Positions 33,410-47,542 of a stretch of DNA of 64,000 nucleotides are shown one piece after another. The stretch is from Pantoea latae (GTDB lineage: Bacteria > Pseudomonadota > Gammaproteobacteria > Enterobacterales > Enterobacteriaceae). A program made the translations under genes and the position numbers. Every line of letters begins with the position of its first letter. Positions within the stretch are counted from its first letter, which is position 1. The notes below the pieces were generated by a model. It was not told the DNA's origin and made no database searches. It saw only the letters and a program-made list of their open reading frames with translations. The DNA is taken from assembly GCF_002077695.1 (NCBI RefSeq), contig NZ_MWUE01000004.1, positions 124,001 through 188,000 of the forward strand, given 5' to 3'.

Positions 33410-33436
33410 AACAATGGGCCAGTGAAAACTGGCCCA
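33410..33436 (-). terminator. Likely terminator of ftsK
   Basis: Nine-base-pair perfect stem TGGGCCAGT/ACTGGCCCA with a GAAA (plus-strand) loop at 33415-33436. On the minus strand it is followed by TTGTTT. It lies in the 177-bp gap between ftsK and lolA, 28 bases past the ftsK stop. Confidence 0.75.
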
Positions 33437-33463
33437 TGATTGTTTGTTGCAAAGCGTGTCGCG

Positions 33464-36400
33464 CTACATTTCGTGCGGCGGCGGCGAGAGCACTTCACGG
33501 TTGCCGTTGTGACCCGGCTCCGAGACGATGCCCTGCGCTTCCATCTGTTCAATAATACGCGCGGCGCGGTTGTAGCCGATGCGGAACTGACGCTGCACGC
33601 CGGAAATCGAGGCGCGACGCTTGTCGACCACGAAGGCCACCGCCTGATCGAACAGCGGATCCAGCTCTTCGTCGCCTTCCAGCCCGCCGCCGCCGCCTTC
33701 GCTCTCTTCGCCAGCGGTAATGCTTTCAATGTACTGCGGACGTCCGCGCGCTTTCCAGTCCTGCACCACCGCATGCACTTCCTGGTCGCGAACAAAGGCG
33801 CCGTGCACGCGCACCGGCATAGAGGAGTTCGGCGGCATATAGAGCATGTCGCCCATCCCCAGCAGCGATTCGGCGCCGCCCTGATCGAGGATGGTGCGCG
33901 AGTCGATTTTGCTCGACACGGTAAAGGCGATACGCGTCGGGATGTTGGCCTTGATCAGGCCGGTGATCACATCCACGGAGGGACGCTGCGTCGCAAGCAC
34001 CAGGTGGATGCCCGCGGCGCGCGCCTTTTGCGCCAGACGCGCAATCAGCTCTTCTACCTTTTTGCCCACCGCCATCATCAGGTCGGCGAACTCATCCACC
34101 AGCACCACGATATAGGGCAGTTTTTCCAGCACCGGCGGCATCATATCCATGCTGTCGCCCGGTTTCCAGAACGGATCGGGGATCGGACGGCCCATCGCTT
34201 CCGCCTGCTCGACTTTTTCGTTGTAGCCCGCCAGGTTACGCACGCCCAGCGCCGACATCAGCTTATAGCGACGCTCCATCTCGCCGACGCTCCAGCGCAG
34301 CGCGTTGGCCGCGTCTTTCATATCGGTGACCACTTCGGTCAGCAGGTGCGGAATGCCTTCGTAGACCGACAGCTCGAGCATTTTCGGGTCGATCATAATA
34401 AAGCGCACCTCTTCCGGCGTCGCCTTATAGAGCATGCTGATAATCATGGTGTTGACGCCGACCGACTTACCGGAGCCGGTGGTACCGGCCACCAGCAGGT
34501 GCGGCATCTTCGCCAGGTCCGCGACCACCGGCTGACCGGCGATATCTTTTCCCAGCACCACGGCGAGCGGCGACGGGTTATCGCGGAATTTGGCGCAGTC
34601 CAGCACCTCGCGCAAATAGACCGTCTGGCGATGCTTGTTCGGCAGTTCCAGGCCAACATAGGGCTTGCCGGGGATCACTTCCACCACGCGCACCGCCACT
34701 GCGGAGATTGAACGCGCCAGATCGCGCGACAGGTTGGAGATGCGCGCAGCCTTGACGCCAGGCGCCAGATCCAGCTCGAAGCGGGTAATCACCGGGCCAG
34801 GCGAGATGCCGACCACTTCCGCCTTGACGCGATAGTCGCCCAGGCGCGCTTCAACCAGACGCGCCGTTTGCTCCAGCGCGAACATATCGACCGGCTCCTC
34901 TTCCGCAGGCGGCGAGGTAAGCAGATCCAGCGTCGGCAGCGGCGTAGAGGGTTTCTCCAGCGGCTGGTTATGGCGCATCAGGAACGGATGGATCAGGCTG
35001 TTATCCAGCGAGCCGGACTGCGGCTGGGCAGCGGCAGGCGTCTGAACTGCCGCAGCAGGTTCGTAAGCCACAGGCGCAGGCGTCTGTGCTGGCGCAGCGG
35101 GTTCATAAGCCGCAGGCGCAGGCGTCTGTACTGGCGCAGCGGGTTGATAAGCCGCAGGCGTTTGCGTCGGTGCAGCGCGCTCGTACGCCGCTGGCGCAGA
35201 GGTTTGCGTCGGCGCGGTGGGCGAGTAAGCCGCGGGTTCAGACGCAGCGGAGCCGTAAGCGGCGGTCGTTGACGGCGCGGCCACAGGCATAGCGGGCTGC
35301 GCCACCGGCGCTTCCGCAGGCTGCTGCCACGGCGTATGCGTCGCCGCCGGGGCTTTCGGCTCCGGCGCGCTGGCGATGGTAAACAGCGGCTCGTTAGGGC
35401 CGTCGTCCACCAGATCTTTCATCGGCGAGAAGTCGAATGCGGCAGAGGTGTCGAGACTAAAGGCAGGCGCCTGCGCTTCCGGCTCTTCGTCGTAGCGCTG
35501 CTGCTGCTGCGCGGCGAACTGCTGCGCCAGCGCGGCCTGCTCCGCCGCCTCTTCGTGCTCTTCTTGCTGCGGCTGCCAGCTTTCGCCGTAGCGCTGCTGC
35601 TGCTGGCTGGCGAACGCGGCACGCAGCTGCGCCTGCTCCTGAGCATCCTCTTCCTGCCATGCTGGCTCAGCGTCAACGGGCTGCGCGACGGCGTCGGCGC
35701 GCTGCTGCTCTTCCGCTTTGGCTTTCTCTTCCGCCATGCGCTGTGAAGGCAGCTTAATGCCGTATGAGGCGAGTTCGCGGCGCGTCGGCAGTTTGACCGG
35801 GTTAGGACGCGGCAGCGCCGGACCGATACCCTGCTTCACCTGCGGGTTGAAATCCCCTTCCGGGGCGATGTCGAACAGCGGCGTGGTCGCGGCCTGCGCG
35901 GCGGCGGCGGCTGTCGCCGCGCCCGCGGTGGCCGCAGCGCCCATATCGGCGTCGCGCCAGTTGCCCATCTGCGGGCCGTCGTCCTCTTCCCACTGCGAGA
36001 AGGCGGGCTCAGGCGTCTGCTGAGGCATTTCAAAGTGATAACGCGGCGGTTCGACCGGCGCAGGCGCAACGGGCGGCTCTGGCTGAGCGACCGCTGGCGT
36101 AAAGGCGCTGGTGACCTGCTGCGGTGCTGGGGTAGCGACGCTGCTAGCCTGCTGCGGCGCTGGAGTAACGGTACTGGCAGCCTGCTGGGGCATAGCCGCT
36201 GCGGGCTGGAACGGCGCTGACGGCGCAGAAGCGGCAGGCGCTGAAACCGGCGCGGCTACCGGCGCTGACCCGGCCTCGACAACCGGCGCCGGCGCGACGG
36301 ACGCAGAGACGCCCGCAGCTTCAACGGCGGAGGTCAGCGCGGCGTCGGTCGCCGCCGCCGCTTTCGCCAGCAGCGGATCGTCGGCTACCGGCGCAGCAGC

Positions 36401-37135
36401 CTGCGCATGGGCGCGTGGCGAAGAGAGCAGCACGTCGTGCTCGTCCTGCGCGGCCGTTACGGCGCGCGGCGCGTCCTCATACTCGACCTCATCCTCTTCG
36501 TGCCAGGGCTCATCGCGACGCGAGCGGTTGCTGGCGAAGGTCAGCACGCCCATGACCACGCCGCCGATGCGTTCGGCGATGGTCAGCCATGACCAGCCGG
36601 TGTAGAGCGTAATGCCCGCCGCCCAGACAAACAGCAGCGCCAGCGTGCCGGTGGCCGGGCTGAACCAGGGCGCAATCGCGCTGCTGACCAGGCTGCCGAT
36701 CACGCCGCCGGAGGCGAAGTACCAGATATCGTCGGCGTTAAGCGCCGCCAGGCCGCAGGTGGTGACCACCAGCGACAGTACGCCGATCAAGCGCAGGCCG
36801 ATAGCGAAATAGTCGATGTAATCCTGGCGATCGCGCTGGCGAAAGGCGATCCAGCAGAGGCCGATGATCACCGGCGGAATGGCGTAGGCCATCACACCGA
36901 AAATAAACAGCAGCGTATCCGCCAGCCAGGCGCCCACGCCGCCGCCGAGGTTATGGATCGGCTCGTGCCAGGCGGTCTGCGACCAGCTTGGATCGGAAGG
37001 ATTGAAGCTGACGAGAGAAACCATCAGGTAGATGGCGAAAAGTGAGACGAGAATAAGCAACGCTTCCAGCAGACGGCGTCCACTGCTTAGCGGTTTTAAC
37101 GAAACTTCTTTGTCTTCTGTGTATTCCTGGCTCAA
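33464..37135 (-). CDS. ftsK: DNA translocase FtsK
   Basis: FtsK anchors at the septum and pumps DNA toward dif for XerCD resolution. The 1223-residue protein is shorter than E. coli FtsK (1329), the difference lying in the linker. Residues 1-200 hold four membrane helices. A low-complexity Pro/Ala/Gln linker runs from about 225 to 740, with Q-rich repeats ([16 protein letters not shown]) near 515-555 and 14-residue repeats at 635-702. The motor has Walker [11 protein letters not shown] near residue 885 and Walker [13 protein letters not shown]. The C-terminal gamma winged helix ([20 protein letters not shown]) that reads KOPS is intact. It follows lrp on the same strand. Confidence 0.98.
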   Translation of the reverse strand: MSQEYTEDKEVSLKPLSSGRRLLEALLILVSLFAIYLMVSLVSFNPSDPSWSQTAWHEPIHNLGGGVGAWLADTLLFIFGVMAYAIPPVIIGLCWIAFRQRDRQDYIDYFAIGLRLIGVLSLVVTTCGLAALNADDIWYFASGGVIGSLVSSAIAPWFSPATGTLALLFVWAAGITLYTGWSWLTIAERIGGVVMGVLTFASNRSRRDEPWHEEDEVEYEDAPRAVTAAQDEHDVLLSSPRAHAQAAAPVADDPLLAKAAAATDAALTSAVEAAGVSASVAPAPVVEAGSAPVAAPVSAPAASAPSAPFQPAAAMPQQAASTVTPAPQQASSVATPAPQQVTSAFTPAVAQPEPPVAPAPVEPPRYHFEMPQQTPEPAFSQWEEDDGPQMGNWRDADMGAAATAGAATAAAAAQAATTPLFDIAPEGDFNPQVKQGIGPALPRPNPVKLPTRRELASYGIKLPSQRMAEEKAKAEEQQRADAVAQPVDAEPAWQEEDAQEQAQLRAAFASQQQQRYGESWQPQQEEHEEAAEQAALAQQFAAQQQQRYDEEPEAQAPAFSLDTSAAFDFSPMKDLVDDGPNEPLFTIASAPEPKAPAATHTPWQQPAEAPVAQPAMPVAAPSTTAAYGSAASEPAAYSPTAPTQTSAPAAYERAAPTQTPAAYQPAAPVQTPAPAAYEPAAPAQTPAPVAYEPAAAVQTPAAAQPQSGSLDNSLIHPFLMRHNQPLEKPSTPLPTLDLLTSPPAEEEPVDMFALEQTARLVEARLGDYRVKAEVVGISPGPVITRFELDLAPGVKAARISNLSRDLARSISAVAVRVVEVIPGKPYVGLELPNKHRQTVYLREVLDCAKFRDNPSPLAVVLGKDIAGQPVVADLAKMPHLLVAGTTGSGKSVGVNTMIISMLYKATPEEVRFIMIDPKMLELSVYEGIPHLLTEVVTDMKDAANALRWSVGEMERRYKLMSALGVRNLAGYNEKVEQAEAMGRPIPDPFWKPGDSMDMMPPVLEKLPYIVVLVDEFADLMMAVGKKVEELIARLAQKARAAGIHLVLATQRPSVDVITGLIKANIPTRIAFTVSSKIDSRTILDQGGAESLLGMGDMLYMPPNSSMPVRVHGAFVRDQEVHAVVQDWKARGRPQYIESITAGEESEGGGGGLEGDEELDPLFDQAVAFVVDKRRASISGVQRQFRIGYNRAARIIEQMEAQGIVSEPGHNGNREVLSPPPHEM
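35030..35233 (-). repeat. Five tandem 14-residue repeats in the FtsK linker
   Basis: Within ftsK, 68 codons (residues 635-702) encode five units of about 42 bp with consensus [14 protein letters not shown]; the second unit lacks two codons. Units three to five are nearly identical at DNA level, indicating recent expansion. Such in-frame repeats in a flexible linker are likely to vary in copy number among strains. Confidence 0.85.
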
Positions 37136-37171
37136 GAGAACTCTCCAGGTGCCTGTAAATTATGAAGGCAA

Positions 37172-37195
37172 CAGCGTCGGGCAAGCCCGACGCTG
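37172..37195 (-). terminator. Hairpin between lrp and ftsK
   Basis: Perfect inverted repeat CAGCGTCGGGC/GCCCGACGCTG with only two bases between arms (practical loop GCAAGC on the plus strand). On the minus strand TTGCCTTCATAATTT follows, a poor T-run, so termination of lrp here is probable but partial. Confidence 0.6.
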
Positions 37196-37254
37196 GTCCT
37201 GTATGAATTCACAGGAGTGTATCGAAATATCACAGGTTTTGCACCTGCGCTGCG

Positions 37255-37749
37255 TTATCGGGTTTTAATCACCAGCCGATTGCTCTGTTTGACCTCTTCC
37301 ATCACCACGTAAGTACGGGTGTCGTTGACCCCCGGCAGGCGCAGCAGGGTTTCGCCGAGCAGCTTACGATAGGCGGACATATCCGGCACGCGCGTTTTCA
37401 ACAGGTAGTCGAAGTCACCGGAAACGAGGTGACACTCTTGAGTTTCCTCAAGTTTTTGCACAGCGGCGTTAAACTGTTCAAACACATCCGGCGCGCCACG
37501 ATTCAGAGTAATCTCAACGAAAACCAGCAGCGACGCATCAAGATAGTGCGGGTTAAGTTGCGCGGTATAGCCAAGAATAAAACCCTGACGCTCCAGACGA
37601 CGCACACGCTCAAGACATGGCGTAGGCGATAATCCTACGCGTTTGGAAAGCTCTACGTTGGAAATACGACCATCTTTCTGAAGTTCGTTCAGGATGTTTC
37701 TGTCGATTCTGTCGAGATCTTTTCCGGGGCGTTTCTTATTGTCTACCAT
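37255..37749 (-). CDS. lrp: Leucine-responsive regulatory protein Lrp
   Basis: Lrp is the global feast/famine regulator of amino-acid and pili genes. The 164-residue protein, from MVDNKKRPGKDLDRIDRN, is almost identical to E. coli Lrp. The winged helix-turn-helix (ISNVELSKRVGLSPTPCLERV) spans about residues 28-55 and the RAM effector domain follows. A long upstream reading frame (to 38022) is only leader sequence. It is divergent from trxB across a 526-bp gap, matching the long lrp leader known in E. coli. Confidence 0.98.
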   Translation of the reverse strand: MVDNKKRPGKDLDRIDRNILNELQKDGRISNVELSKRVGLSPTPCLERVRRLERQGFILGYTAQLNPHYLDASLLVFVEITLNRGAPDVFEQFNAAVQKLEETQECHLVSGDFDYLLKTRVPDMSAYRKLLGETLLRLPGVNDTRTYVVMEEVKQSNRLVIKTR

Positions 37750-39244
<1,495 letters not shown>

Positions 39245-39274
39245 GTTGTTAATCTGTTGATCTTAGTTATTCAG

Positions 39275-39302
39275 GGCGACTGTTTTTCAGTCGCCTTTTT
39301 TT
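39275..39302 (+). terminator. Intrinsic terminator of trxB
   Basis: Stem GGCGACTG/CAGTCGCC (39275-39295) with a five-T loop followed by seven T. Confidence 0.95.
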
Positions 39303-39383
39303 ATGCCGCCGTGCTAGATTCGTGCGCCTGAAGAGAAAGCCTTTTATCCTTTCGTTGGTCGCTGACAACGCTTACGGTCTCGC

Positions 39384-41153
39384 ATGAACAAAACCCGGCA
39401 ACATGAACTTACCCGCTGGCTGCGCCAGCAACGCGCGTCTGGCGGCCGCTGGCTGCGGCTGACGACGCTCTGCGGGCTGGGCAGCGCGCTGGCGATTATC
39501 GCCCAGGCCTGGCTGCTGGCGTTTCTGCTGCAGGCGCTGATTGTGGATCAGCGGCCGCGCGGCGAGCTTCTTCTCCCCTTCTCGCTGCTGCTGCTGCTGT
39601 TTGCGCTGCGCGCGCTGCTTAACTATGCGCGCGAGATCGCGGGCTTTCACGCCGGTCAGGCGATTCGCCGGGCGCTGCGTCAGCAGGTGCTGGATCGCCT
39701 TTCCGCGCTGGGTCCGGCCTGGATCCGCGGCAAACAGGCGGGCAGCTGGGCGACGCTGCTGCTGGAGCAAATCGAGGAGATGCAGGACTACTACGCGCGC
39801 TATCTGCCGCAGATGACGCTGGCGGCGCTGATCCCCTTGTGCATTCTCCTGACCCTGTTTCCGCTGAACTGGGCGGCTGGCCTGATTTTGCTGGCGACCG
39901 CGCCGCTGATCCCGCTGTTTATGGCGCTGGTCGGCATGGGCGCGGCCGACGCCAGCCGCCGCAACTTCGTGGCGCTGGCGCGCCTGAGCGGCGACTTTCT
40001 CGATCGCCTGCGCGGACGTGAAACCCTGCGTCTGTTTCACCGCGCCGAGGCGGAAACCGCCGCCATCGCCGCCTCTACCGCCGACTTCCGCCAGCGCACC
40101 ATGGAGGTGCTGCGTCTCGCCTTTCTCTCCTCCGCCGTGCTGGAGTTTTTCGCCTCGCTGGCGATTGCGGTGGTCGCGGTCTACTTCGGCTTCTCCTACC
40201 TTGGCGAACTCCATTTCGGCGCCTATGGTCAGGGCGTGACGCTGTTTGCCGGCTTCGTCGCCCTGCTGCTGGCGCCCGAGTTTTTTCAGCCGCTGCGCGA
40301 TCTCGGCACCTTCTATCACGCCAAAGCGCAGGCGATCGGCGGCGCGGACGCTCTGGAGCGCTTTATGCGCGAAAGTCCGGAACCCGAGCAGCCAGCCGGT
40401 TCGGCCGTACTGGCCGACGACGCGGCGATCGCTATCGTCGCGCAGGATGTTGTTGCGCTCAGCGTGGATAAAAAAAGCCTGTGCGGTCCGCTGAGCTTCA
40501 CTCTTGCGGCCGGCGAGCGCGTCGCGCTGGTGGGCGAGAGCGGCGCAGGCAAAACCGTACTGATGAACGTGCTGCTCGGCTTTTTGCCCTACCAGGGATC
40601 GCTGCGCGTCAACGGCGTTGAGCTGCGCGAGATGCACCGCGAAGCCTGGCATCAGCACATCGCCTGGCTCGGTCAGAATCCGCAGTTGCCCGCCGAGACG
40701 CTGCGCGACAACATTGTGATGGGCGGCGCATCGCACCACGCCGATCTCGAGGATCTGCTGGCGGCGTGCGGCGTGAGCGAGTTTTTGCCGCGCCTGGCCG
40801 ACGGCATTGATTCGCGGGTCGGCGATGACGGCGCTGGCCTCTCGGTAGGCCAGGCGCAGCGCATCGCGCTGGCGCGCGCGCTCTATAAACCGGCGCGCCT
40901 GCTGCTGCTGGACGAGCCCGCCGCCAGTCTCGACAGCCGCAGCGAGCGGCATGTGATGCAGGCGCTCGACACCGCGTCGCGCCAGAAAACCACGCTGATG
41001 ATCACGCATCAGCTCGATCACCTTCAGCAGTGGGACGCCATCTGGGTGATGCAGGATGGCAAACTGACGCAGCAAGGCCGCTGGCAGGCGCTGATCGCCG
41101 AGCCCGGCCCGTTTCGTCAGATGGTTTCGCATCGTCAACGGGAGATCGGCTGA
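39384..41153 (+). CDS. cydD: Glutathione/cysteine exporter subunit CydD
   Basis: CydD pairs with CydC in a heterodimeric ABC exporter needed for cytochrome bd assembly and periplasmic thiol balance. The 589-residue protein (E. coli 588) has six N-terminal membrane helices and an ATPase domain with Walker A GESGAGKTVLMN near residue 385, signature LSVGQAQRIALARAL and Walker B LLLLDEPAASLD. It overlaps cydC by one base (TGATG), so the two are co-translated. Confidence 0.97.
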   Translation: MNKTRQHELTRWLRQQRASGGRWLRLTTLCGLGSALAIIAQAWLLAFLLQALIVDQRPRGELLLPFSLLLLLFALRALLNYAREIAGFHAGQAIRRALRQQVLDRLSALGPAWIRGKQAGSWATLLLEQIEEMQDYYARYLPQMTLAALIPLCILLTLFPLNWAAGLILLATAPLIPLFMALVGMGAADASRRNFVALARLSGDFLDRLRGRETLRLFHRAEAETAAIAASTADFRQRTMEVLRLAFLSSAVLEFFASLAIAVVAVYFGFSYLGELHFGAYGQGVTLFAGFVALLLAPEFFQPLRDLGTFYHAKAQAIGGADALERFMRESPEPEQPAGSAVLADDAAIAIVAQDVVALSVDKKSLCGPLSFTLAAGERVALVGESGAGKTVLMNVLLGFLPYQGSLRVNGVELREMHREAWHQHIAWLGQNPQLPAETLRDNIVMGGASHHADLEDLLAACGVSEFLPRLADGIDSRVGDDGAGLSVGQAQRIALARALYKPARLLLLDEPAASLDSRSERHVMQALDTASRQKTTLMITHQLDHLQQWDAIWVMQDGKLTQQGRWQALIAEPGPFRQMVSHRQREIG

Positions 41154-42883
41154 TGTCCGCACTGCGTCCTTTCCTGCGCCTGTTCCGGCGCCATCCCTGG
41201 CGGCTGCTGCTCGGCGTGCTGCTCGCCATCGTTACGCTGCTCGCCAGTATCGGCCTGCTGGCGCTGTCGGGCTGGTTCCTGGCCGCTTCGTCGCTGGCGG
41301 GGCTCGCCGGGCTCTACAGCTTTAACTACATGCTGCCGGCCGCCGGCGTGCGCGGCGCGGCCATCGCGCGTACCGCCGCGCGCTATTTCGAGCGGCTGGT
41401 GAGCCATGACGCCACTTTCCGCGTGCTGCAGCATCTGCGCGTCTTTACCTTCAGCCGCCTGATTGCGCTGGCGCCGGGCCAGCTGGCGGCGTTTCGTCAG
41501 GGCGATCTGCTTAACCGCTTCGTTAGCGACGTCGATACGCTTGATCATCTCTATCTGCGGGTGATCGCGCCGCTGGCGGGCGCGTTCGTGGTGATTGTCG
41601 TGGTGACGCTGGGCATCGGCCTGGTGGATGTGCGGCTGGCGCTGGTGCTGGGCGGCGTGATGCTGGCGGCGCTGGTGGCGATGCCGCCGCTGTTTTACCG
41701 CCTGGGCGCGCCGGCCGGACGCGCCATTGCGCTGCAGGGCGCCGCCTGGCGCCTGCGGCTGATGCAGTGGCTGAGCGGCCAGGCGGAGCTGACGCTTTAC
41801 GGCCTTGCCGCCGGCTGGCGTCAGCAGCTCGACATTGACGAGCGTCGCTGGCAGGCGGCGCAGCGCCAGCAGCAGCGTTTACAGGCGCTGTCGCAAAGCC
41901 TGCTGCTGCTGCTGAGCGGCGCGACCGTGACGCTGCTGCTGTGGATGAGCGCGGGTGGCCTGGCGCACGACGCGTCGCCCGGCGCGCTCATCGCGCTGGT
42001 GGTCTTCTGCGCGCTGGCCGCGTTTGAAGCGCTGGCGCCGGTCGCCGGCGCCTTTCTGCCGCTGGCGCAGGTGATCGCCGCCGCCGAGCGCGTCAACGCC
42101 CTTATTGACCAGACGCCCGCCCTGGCGTTTCCCGTCGCCTCGACCTCTGACGCAGGCAGTCTGGCGGTGGCGATCGACCAGGTCAGCTTTCACTATCCGC
42201 AGCGCCCGGATGCGGTGCTGGACCAGCTGTCGCTGACGGTGCGCGCGGGCGAACGCGTGGCGCTGCTCGGCCCGACCGGCTGCGGCAAATCGACCTTGCT
42301 GGCGCTGCTGACCCGCGCATGGGAGGTCGAGAGCGGGTCGATCAGGCTGCAAAACCTCGCGCTGCGCGACTGGGATGCGCGCGCGCTGCGGCAGCGCATC
42401 AGCGTTGTCACTCAGCGCGTGCATCTGTTTAACCAGACGCTGCGCGACAACCTGCGCATCGCGCGGCCCGACGCCAGTGACGCGCAGCTTAGCGACGTGC
42501 TGCGTCAGACCGGCCTGGCGCGCCTGCTGGAGGGTGACGAAGGGCTGAACGCCTGGCTCGGCGACGGCGGCCGTCCGCTGTCGGGCGGCGAGCTGCGCCG
42601 CCTGGCGATTGCGCGCGCGCTGCTGCACGACGGCGATCTCTGGCTGCTGGATGAGCCAACCGAAGGGCTCGACGCCACCACCGAGCGCCATATCCTGGCG
42701 CTGCTGCAGCAGGTCACGGCTGGCAAGACCCTGATTATGGTGACGCATCGGCTGAGCGGGCTGGACGCGCTGGATCGCATCTGCGTAATGGAAAACGGCC
42801 AAATCGTTGAACAGGGCACCCATCAGGAATTAATCTCAAAAGCGGGTCGCTACTGGCATTTCCAGCAGCGCTTTGCGCTATAG
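41153..42883 (+). CDS. cydC: Glutathione/cysteine exporter subunit CydC
   Basis: CydC is the second half of the CydDC thiol exporter. I start at [16 protein letters not shown], whose ATG overlaps the cydD stop; a longer frame into cydD is rejected. The 576-residue protein (E. coli 573) has six membrane helices, Walker [12 protein letters not shown] near residue 375, signature [15 protein letters not shown] and Walker [13 protein letters not shown]. aat begins 32 bp downstream, as in E. coli. Confidence 0.97.
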   Translation: MSALRPFLRLFRRHPWRLLLGVLLAIVTLLASIGLLALSGWFLAASSLAGLAGLYSFNYMLPAAGVRGAAIARTAARYFERLVSHDATFRVLQHLRVFTFSRLIALAPGQLAAFRQGDLLNRFVSDVDTLDHLYLRVIAPLAGAFVVIVVVTLGIGLVDVRLALVLGGVMLAALVAMPPLFYRLGAPAGRAIALQGAAWRLRLMQWLSGQAELTLYGLAAGWRQQLDIDERRWQAAQRQQQRLQALSQSLLLLLSGATVTLLLWMSAGGLAHDASPGALIALVVFCALAAFEALAPVAGAFLPLAQVIAAAERVNALIDQTPALAFPVASTSDAGSLAVAIDQVSFHYPQRPDAVLDQLSLTVRAGERVALLGPTGCGKSTLLALLTRAWEVESGSIRLQNLALRDWDARALRQRISVVTQRVHLFNQTLRDNLRIARPDASDAQLSDVLRQTGLARLLEGDEGLNAWLGDGGRPLSGGELRRLAIARALLHDGDLWLLDEPTEGLDATTERHILALLQQVTAGKTLIMVTHRLSGLDALDRICVMENGQIVEQGTHQELISKAGRYWHFQQRFAL

Positions 42884-42914
42884 TCTTAGCGAAAAAACAG
42901 CGAGTAGAGATGCG

Positions 42915-43607
42915 ATGAGACTGGTGCAACTGTCACGGGAATCCCTTCATTTTCCTCCGCCGGAGATGGCGCTGCGCGAGCCGAACGGCCTGCTGGCGAT
43001 GGGCGGCGATCTCTCCCCTGCCCGCCTGCTCAGCGCCTACCAGCACGGCATTTTTCCCTGGTTCTCGCCGGGCGATCCCATTTTGTGGTGGTCGCCCGAT
43101 CCGCGCGCGGTGCTGCTGCCGGAGACGTTTCACCTCAGCCGCAGTATGGCGCGCTTCCATCGGCGTTCGCCGTTTCGCGTTACCATGAATCAGGCCTTTT
43201 TCGACGTGGTCGAAGGCTGCGCCGCCGGTCGCCAGGAAGGCACCTGGATCACTTTCGAGGTGAAGCGCGCCTGGCAGCGCCTGTATGAGCTGGGACATGC
43301 GCATTCGATTGAAGTGTGGCAGGAACGCCAGCTGGTCGGCGGCATGTATGGGCTGGCGCTGGGCCAGATTTTCTGCGGCGAGTCGATGTTCAGCCGCATG
43401 GAGAACGCGTCGAAAACCGCACTGTGGGTCTTTTGCCAGCATTTTATCAAACACCAGGGCAGGCTGGTGGATTGCCAGGTTTTAAACCCGCATACGGCCT
43501 CGCTGGGCGCGCGCGAAATTCCGCGCGTCGACTATTTGCAGTACGTTCAAACCCTTGCCTGGCAGCCCGTCAGCGCCGGATGCTGGCGCACCCAGACCCT
43601 TTTTTAA
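42915..43607 (+). CDS. aat: Leucyl/phenylalanyl-tRNA-protein transferase
   Basis: Aat adds Leu or Phe from tRNA to proteins with N-terminal Lys or Arg, marking them for ClpS-ClpAP degradation. The start [20 protein letters not shown] gives 230 residues (E. coli 234). Conserved blocks are [20 protein letters not shown] and [19 protein letters not shown]. The start has only a weak GAG ribosome site. It lies one gene away from clpA and clpS, the machinery that consumes its products. Confidence 0.96.
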   Translation: MRLVQLSRESLHFPPPEMALREPNGLLAMGGDLSPARLLSAYQHGIFPWFSPGDPILWWSPDPRAVLLPETFHLSRSMARFHRRSPFRVTMNQAFFDVVEGCAAGRQEGTWITFEVKRAWQRLYELGHAHSIEVWQERQLVGGMYGLALGQIFCGESMFSRMENASKTALWVFCQHFIKHQGRLVDCQVLNPHTASLGAREIPRVDYLQYVQTLAWQPVSAGCWRTQTLF

Positions 43608-44174
<567 letters not shown>

Positions 44175-44210
44175 GCGGCTCCACTTCGTATTCGCCGCCT
44201 GAACGGCGGT

Positions 44211-44243
44211 GAAAAAAAAGGCCAGATTCGCATCTGGCCTTTT
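44211..44243. terminator. Bidirectional terminator between infA and clpA
   Basis: Perfect 10-bp stem AAGGCCAGAT/ATCTGGCCTT with loop TCGC (44218-44241). The plus strand continues TT; the minus strand continues with a long T-run opposite the A-tract at 44211-44219. It serves both convergent genes. Confidence 0.93.
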
Positions 44244-44263
44244 CTATTTCTACTCTACGGCAA

Positions 44264-46540
<2,277 letters not shown>

Positions 46541-46598
46541 TTGGCACCTCCCCCAATTATCGCTCTGATAACCTCACCTCCAGGATATGAGGGCGAGT

Positions 46599-46919
46599 TC
46601 AGGCTTTTTCTAGCGTACACAGCAGTGGATGCTGATTCTCCCGCGCATACTTGTTCACCATGGCGACTTTGGTCTCCGCCACTTCGGCGGTAAACACACC
46701 GCAGATCGCTTTTCCATGGTAGTGAACTTTCAGCATCAGTTGCGTTGCACGTTCAACATCATAAGAAAAGAACTTTTGCAGAACGTCAATAACAAATTCC
46801 ATAGGCGTATAATCGTCATTGTTCAGGATGACTTTATACATAGAGGGCGGCTGGAGCCCCTCTTTCGCTTTGTCTTCGGCCAGGTGTTCAAAATTAAGCC
46901 AGTCGTTAGTGTTTGCCAT
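46599..46919 (-). CDS. clpS: ATP-dependent Clp protease adaptor ClpS
   Basis: ClpS binds N-terminal Leu, Phe, Tyr and Trp and hands substrates to ClpA. The 106-residue protein matches E. coli in length. The core [19 protein letters not shown] and [18 protein letters not shown] contain the acidic/His pocket residues (NDD and the HxxGKAICG region). It is upstream of clpA in one operon and divergent from cspD. Confidence 0.97.
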   Translation of the reverse strand: MANTNDWLNFEHLAEDKAKEGLQPPSMYKVILNNDDYTPMEFVIDVLQKFFSYDVERATQLMLKVHYHGKAICGVFTAEVAETKVAMVNKYARENQHPLLCTLEKA

Positions 46920-47240
46920 AATGTTCCGTTGAAATTCTGCACATCGATACGGACGATTAGCTGTCCATACGTAGAGTTTAACACGCCTGTCAAGGGCCCC
47001 GCCGCCGCCGCGCTTTTTAGCGAAAAAAACCGCACGCGACCTGCATCACAAAATTTGCAATAGCGTTAACTGCCTCAAATTTTGACGATTTTATCCCGGC
47101 GCTCTCCGGCGGTTTGCTTGACGCCAGGGGCCCTTTCTCTACATTCTACAGACACAAGCTGATTGAGTTTTAAACAAACTCGACCCCAGCTTTAATTTAC
47201 TCACCTGATTATCAAAATGTCTTGCGAGGGAAGTAAAAGC
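46920..47240. promoter_or_regulatory. Divergent clpS/cspD control region
   Basis: The 321-bp gap holds no gene. A plausible cspD promoter is TTGACG (47118-47123), 16-bp spacer, TACATT (47140-47145), leaving a leader of about 90 bases before the GAGGGAAG ribosome site. The E. coli macA-macB region near cspD is not found on either side here. Confidence 0.6.
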
Positions 47241-47462
47241 ATGGAGACGGGTACTGTTAAATGGTTCAATAACGCCAAGGGCTTCGGCTTTATCTGTCCG
47301 ATTGGTGGCGGAGAAGATATCTTCGCGCACTACTCTACGATTCAGATGGATGGTTACAGAACATTAAAAGCCGGCCAACAAGTTCAGTTTGACGTTCATC
47401 AAGGCCCCAAGGGTAATCACGCCAGTCTGATCGTGCCGGTGGAGGCTGTGCAGCACGCCTGA
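47241..47462 (+). CDS. cspD: Cold-shock-like protein CspD
   Basis: CspD is a stationary-phase and starvation-induced CSD protein that inhibits replication by binding single-stranded DNA; it is degraded by Lon and is reported as a toxin when overexpressed. The start METGTVKWFNNAKGFGF gives 73 residues (E. coli 74). RNP1 (KGFGFI) and the RNP2-like DIFAHYS are present. It is divergent from clpS and followed by a bidirectional terminator shared with ybjD. Confidence 0.95.
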   Translation: METGTVKWFNNAKGFGFICPIGGGEDIFAHYSTIQMDGYRTLKAGQQVQFDVHQGPKGNHASLIVPVEAVQHA

Positions 47463-47494
47463 ACGGCACTCCCCCATTCTGAACGCTCCCCCAA

Positions 47495-47526
47495 AAAATG
47501 CCAGCCGTGTCGCTGGCATTTTATTT
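47495..47526. terminator. Bidirectional terminator between cspD and ybjD
   Basis: Stem AAAATGCCAGC/GCTGGCATTTT (47495-47522) with a six-base loop; A-rich and T-rich flanks on each side allow function for both cspD (plus) and ybjD (minus). Confidence 0.9.
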
Positions 47527-47542
47527 TATTGCGCACGTGCGG

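Noticed and set aside
39372..41162. Long minus-strand open frame (596 codons) opposite cydD
   Set aside because: It mirrors cydD exactly in extent and has low-complexity Arg/Gln composition typical of antisense frames in high-GC genes.
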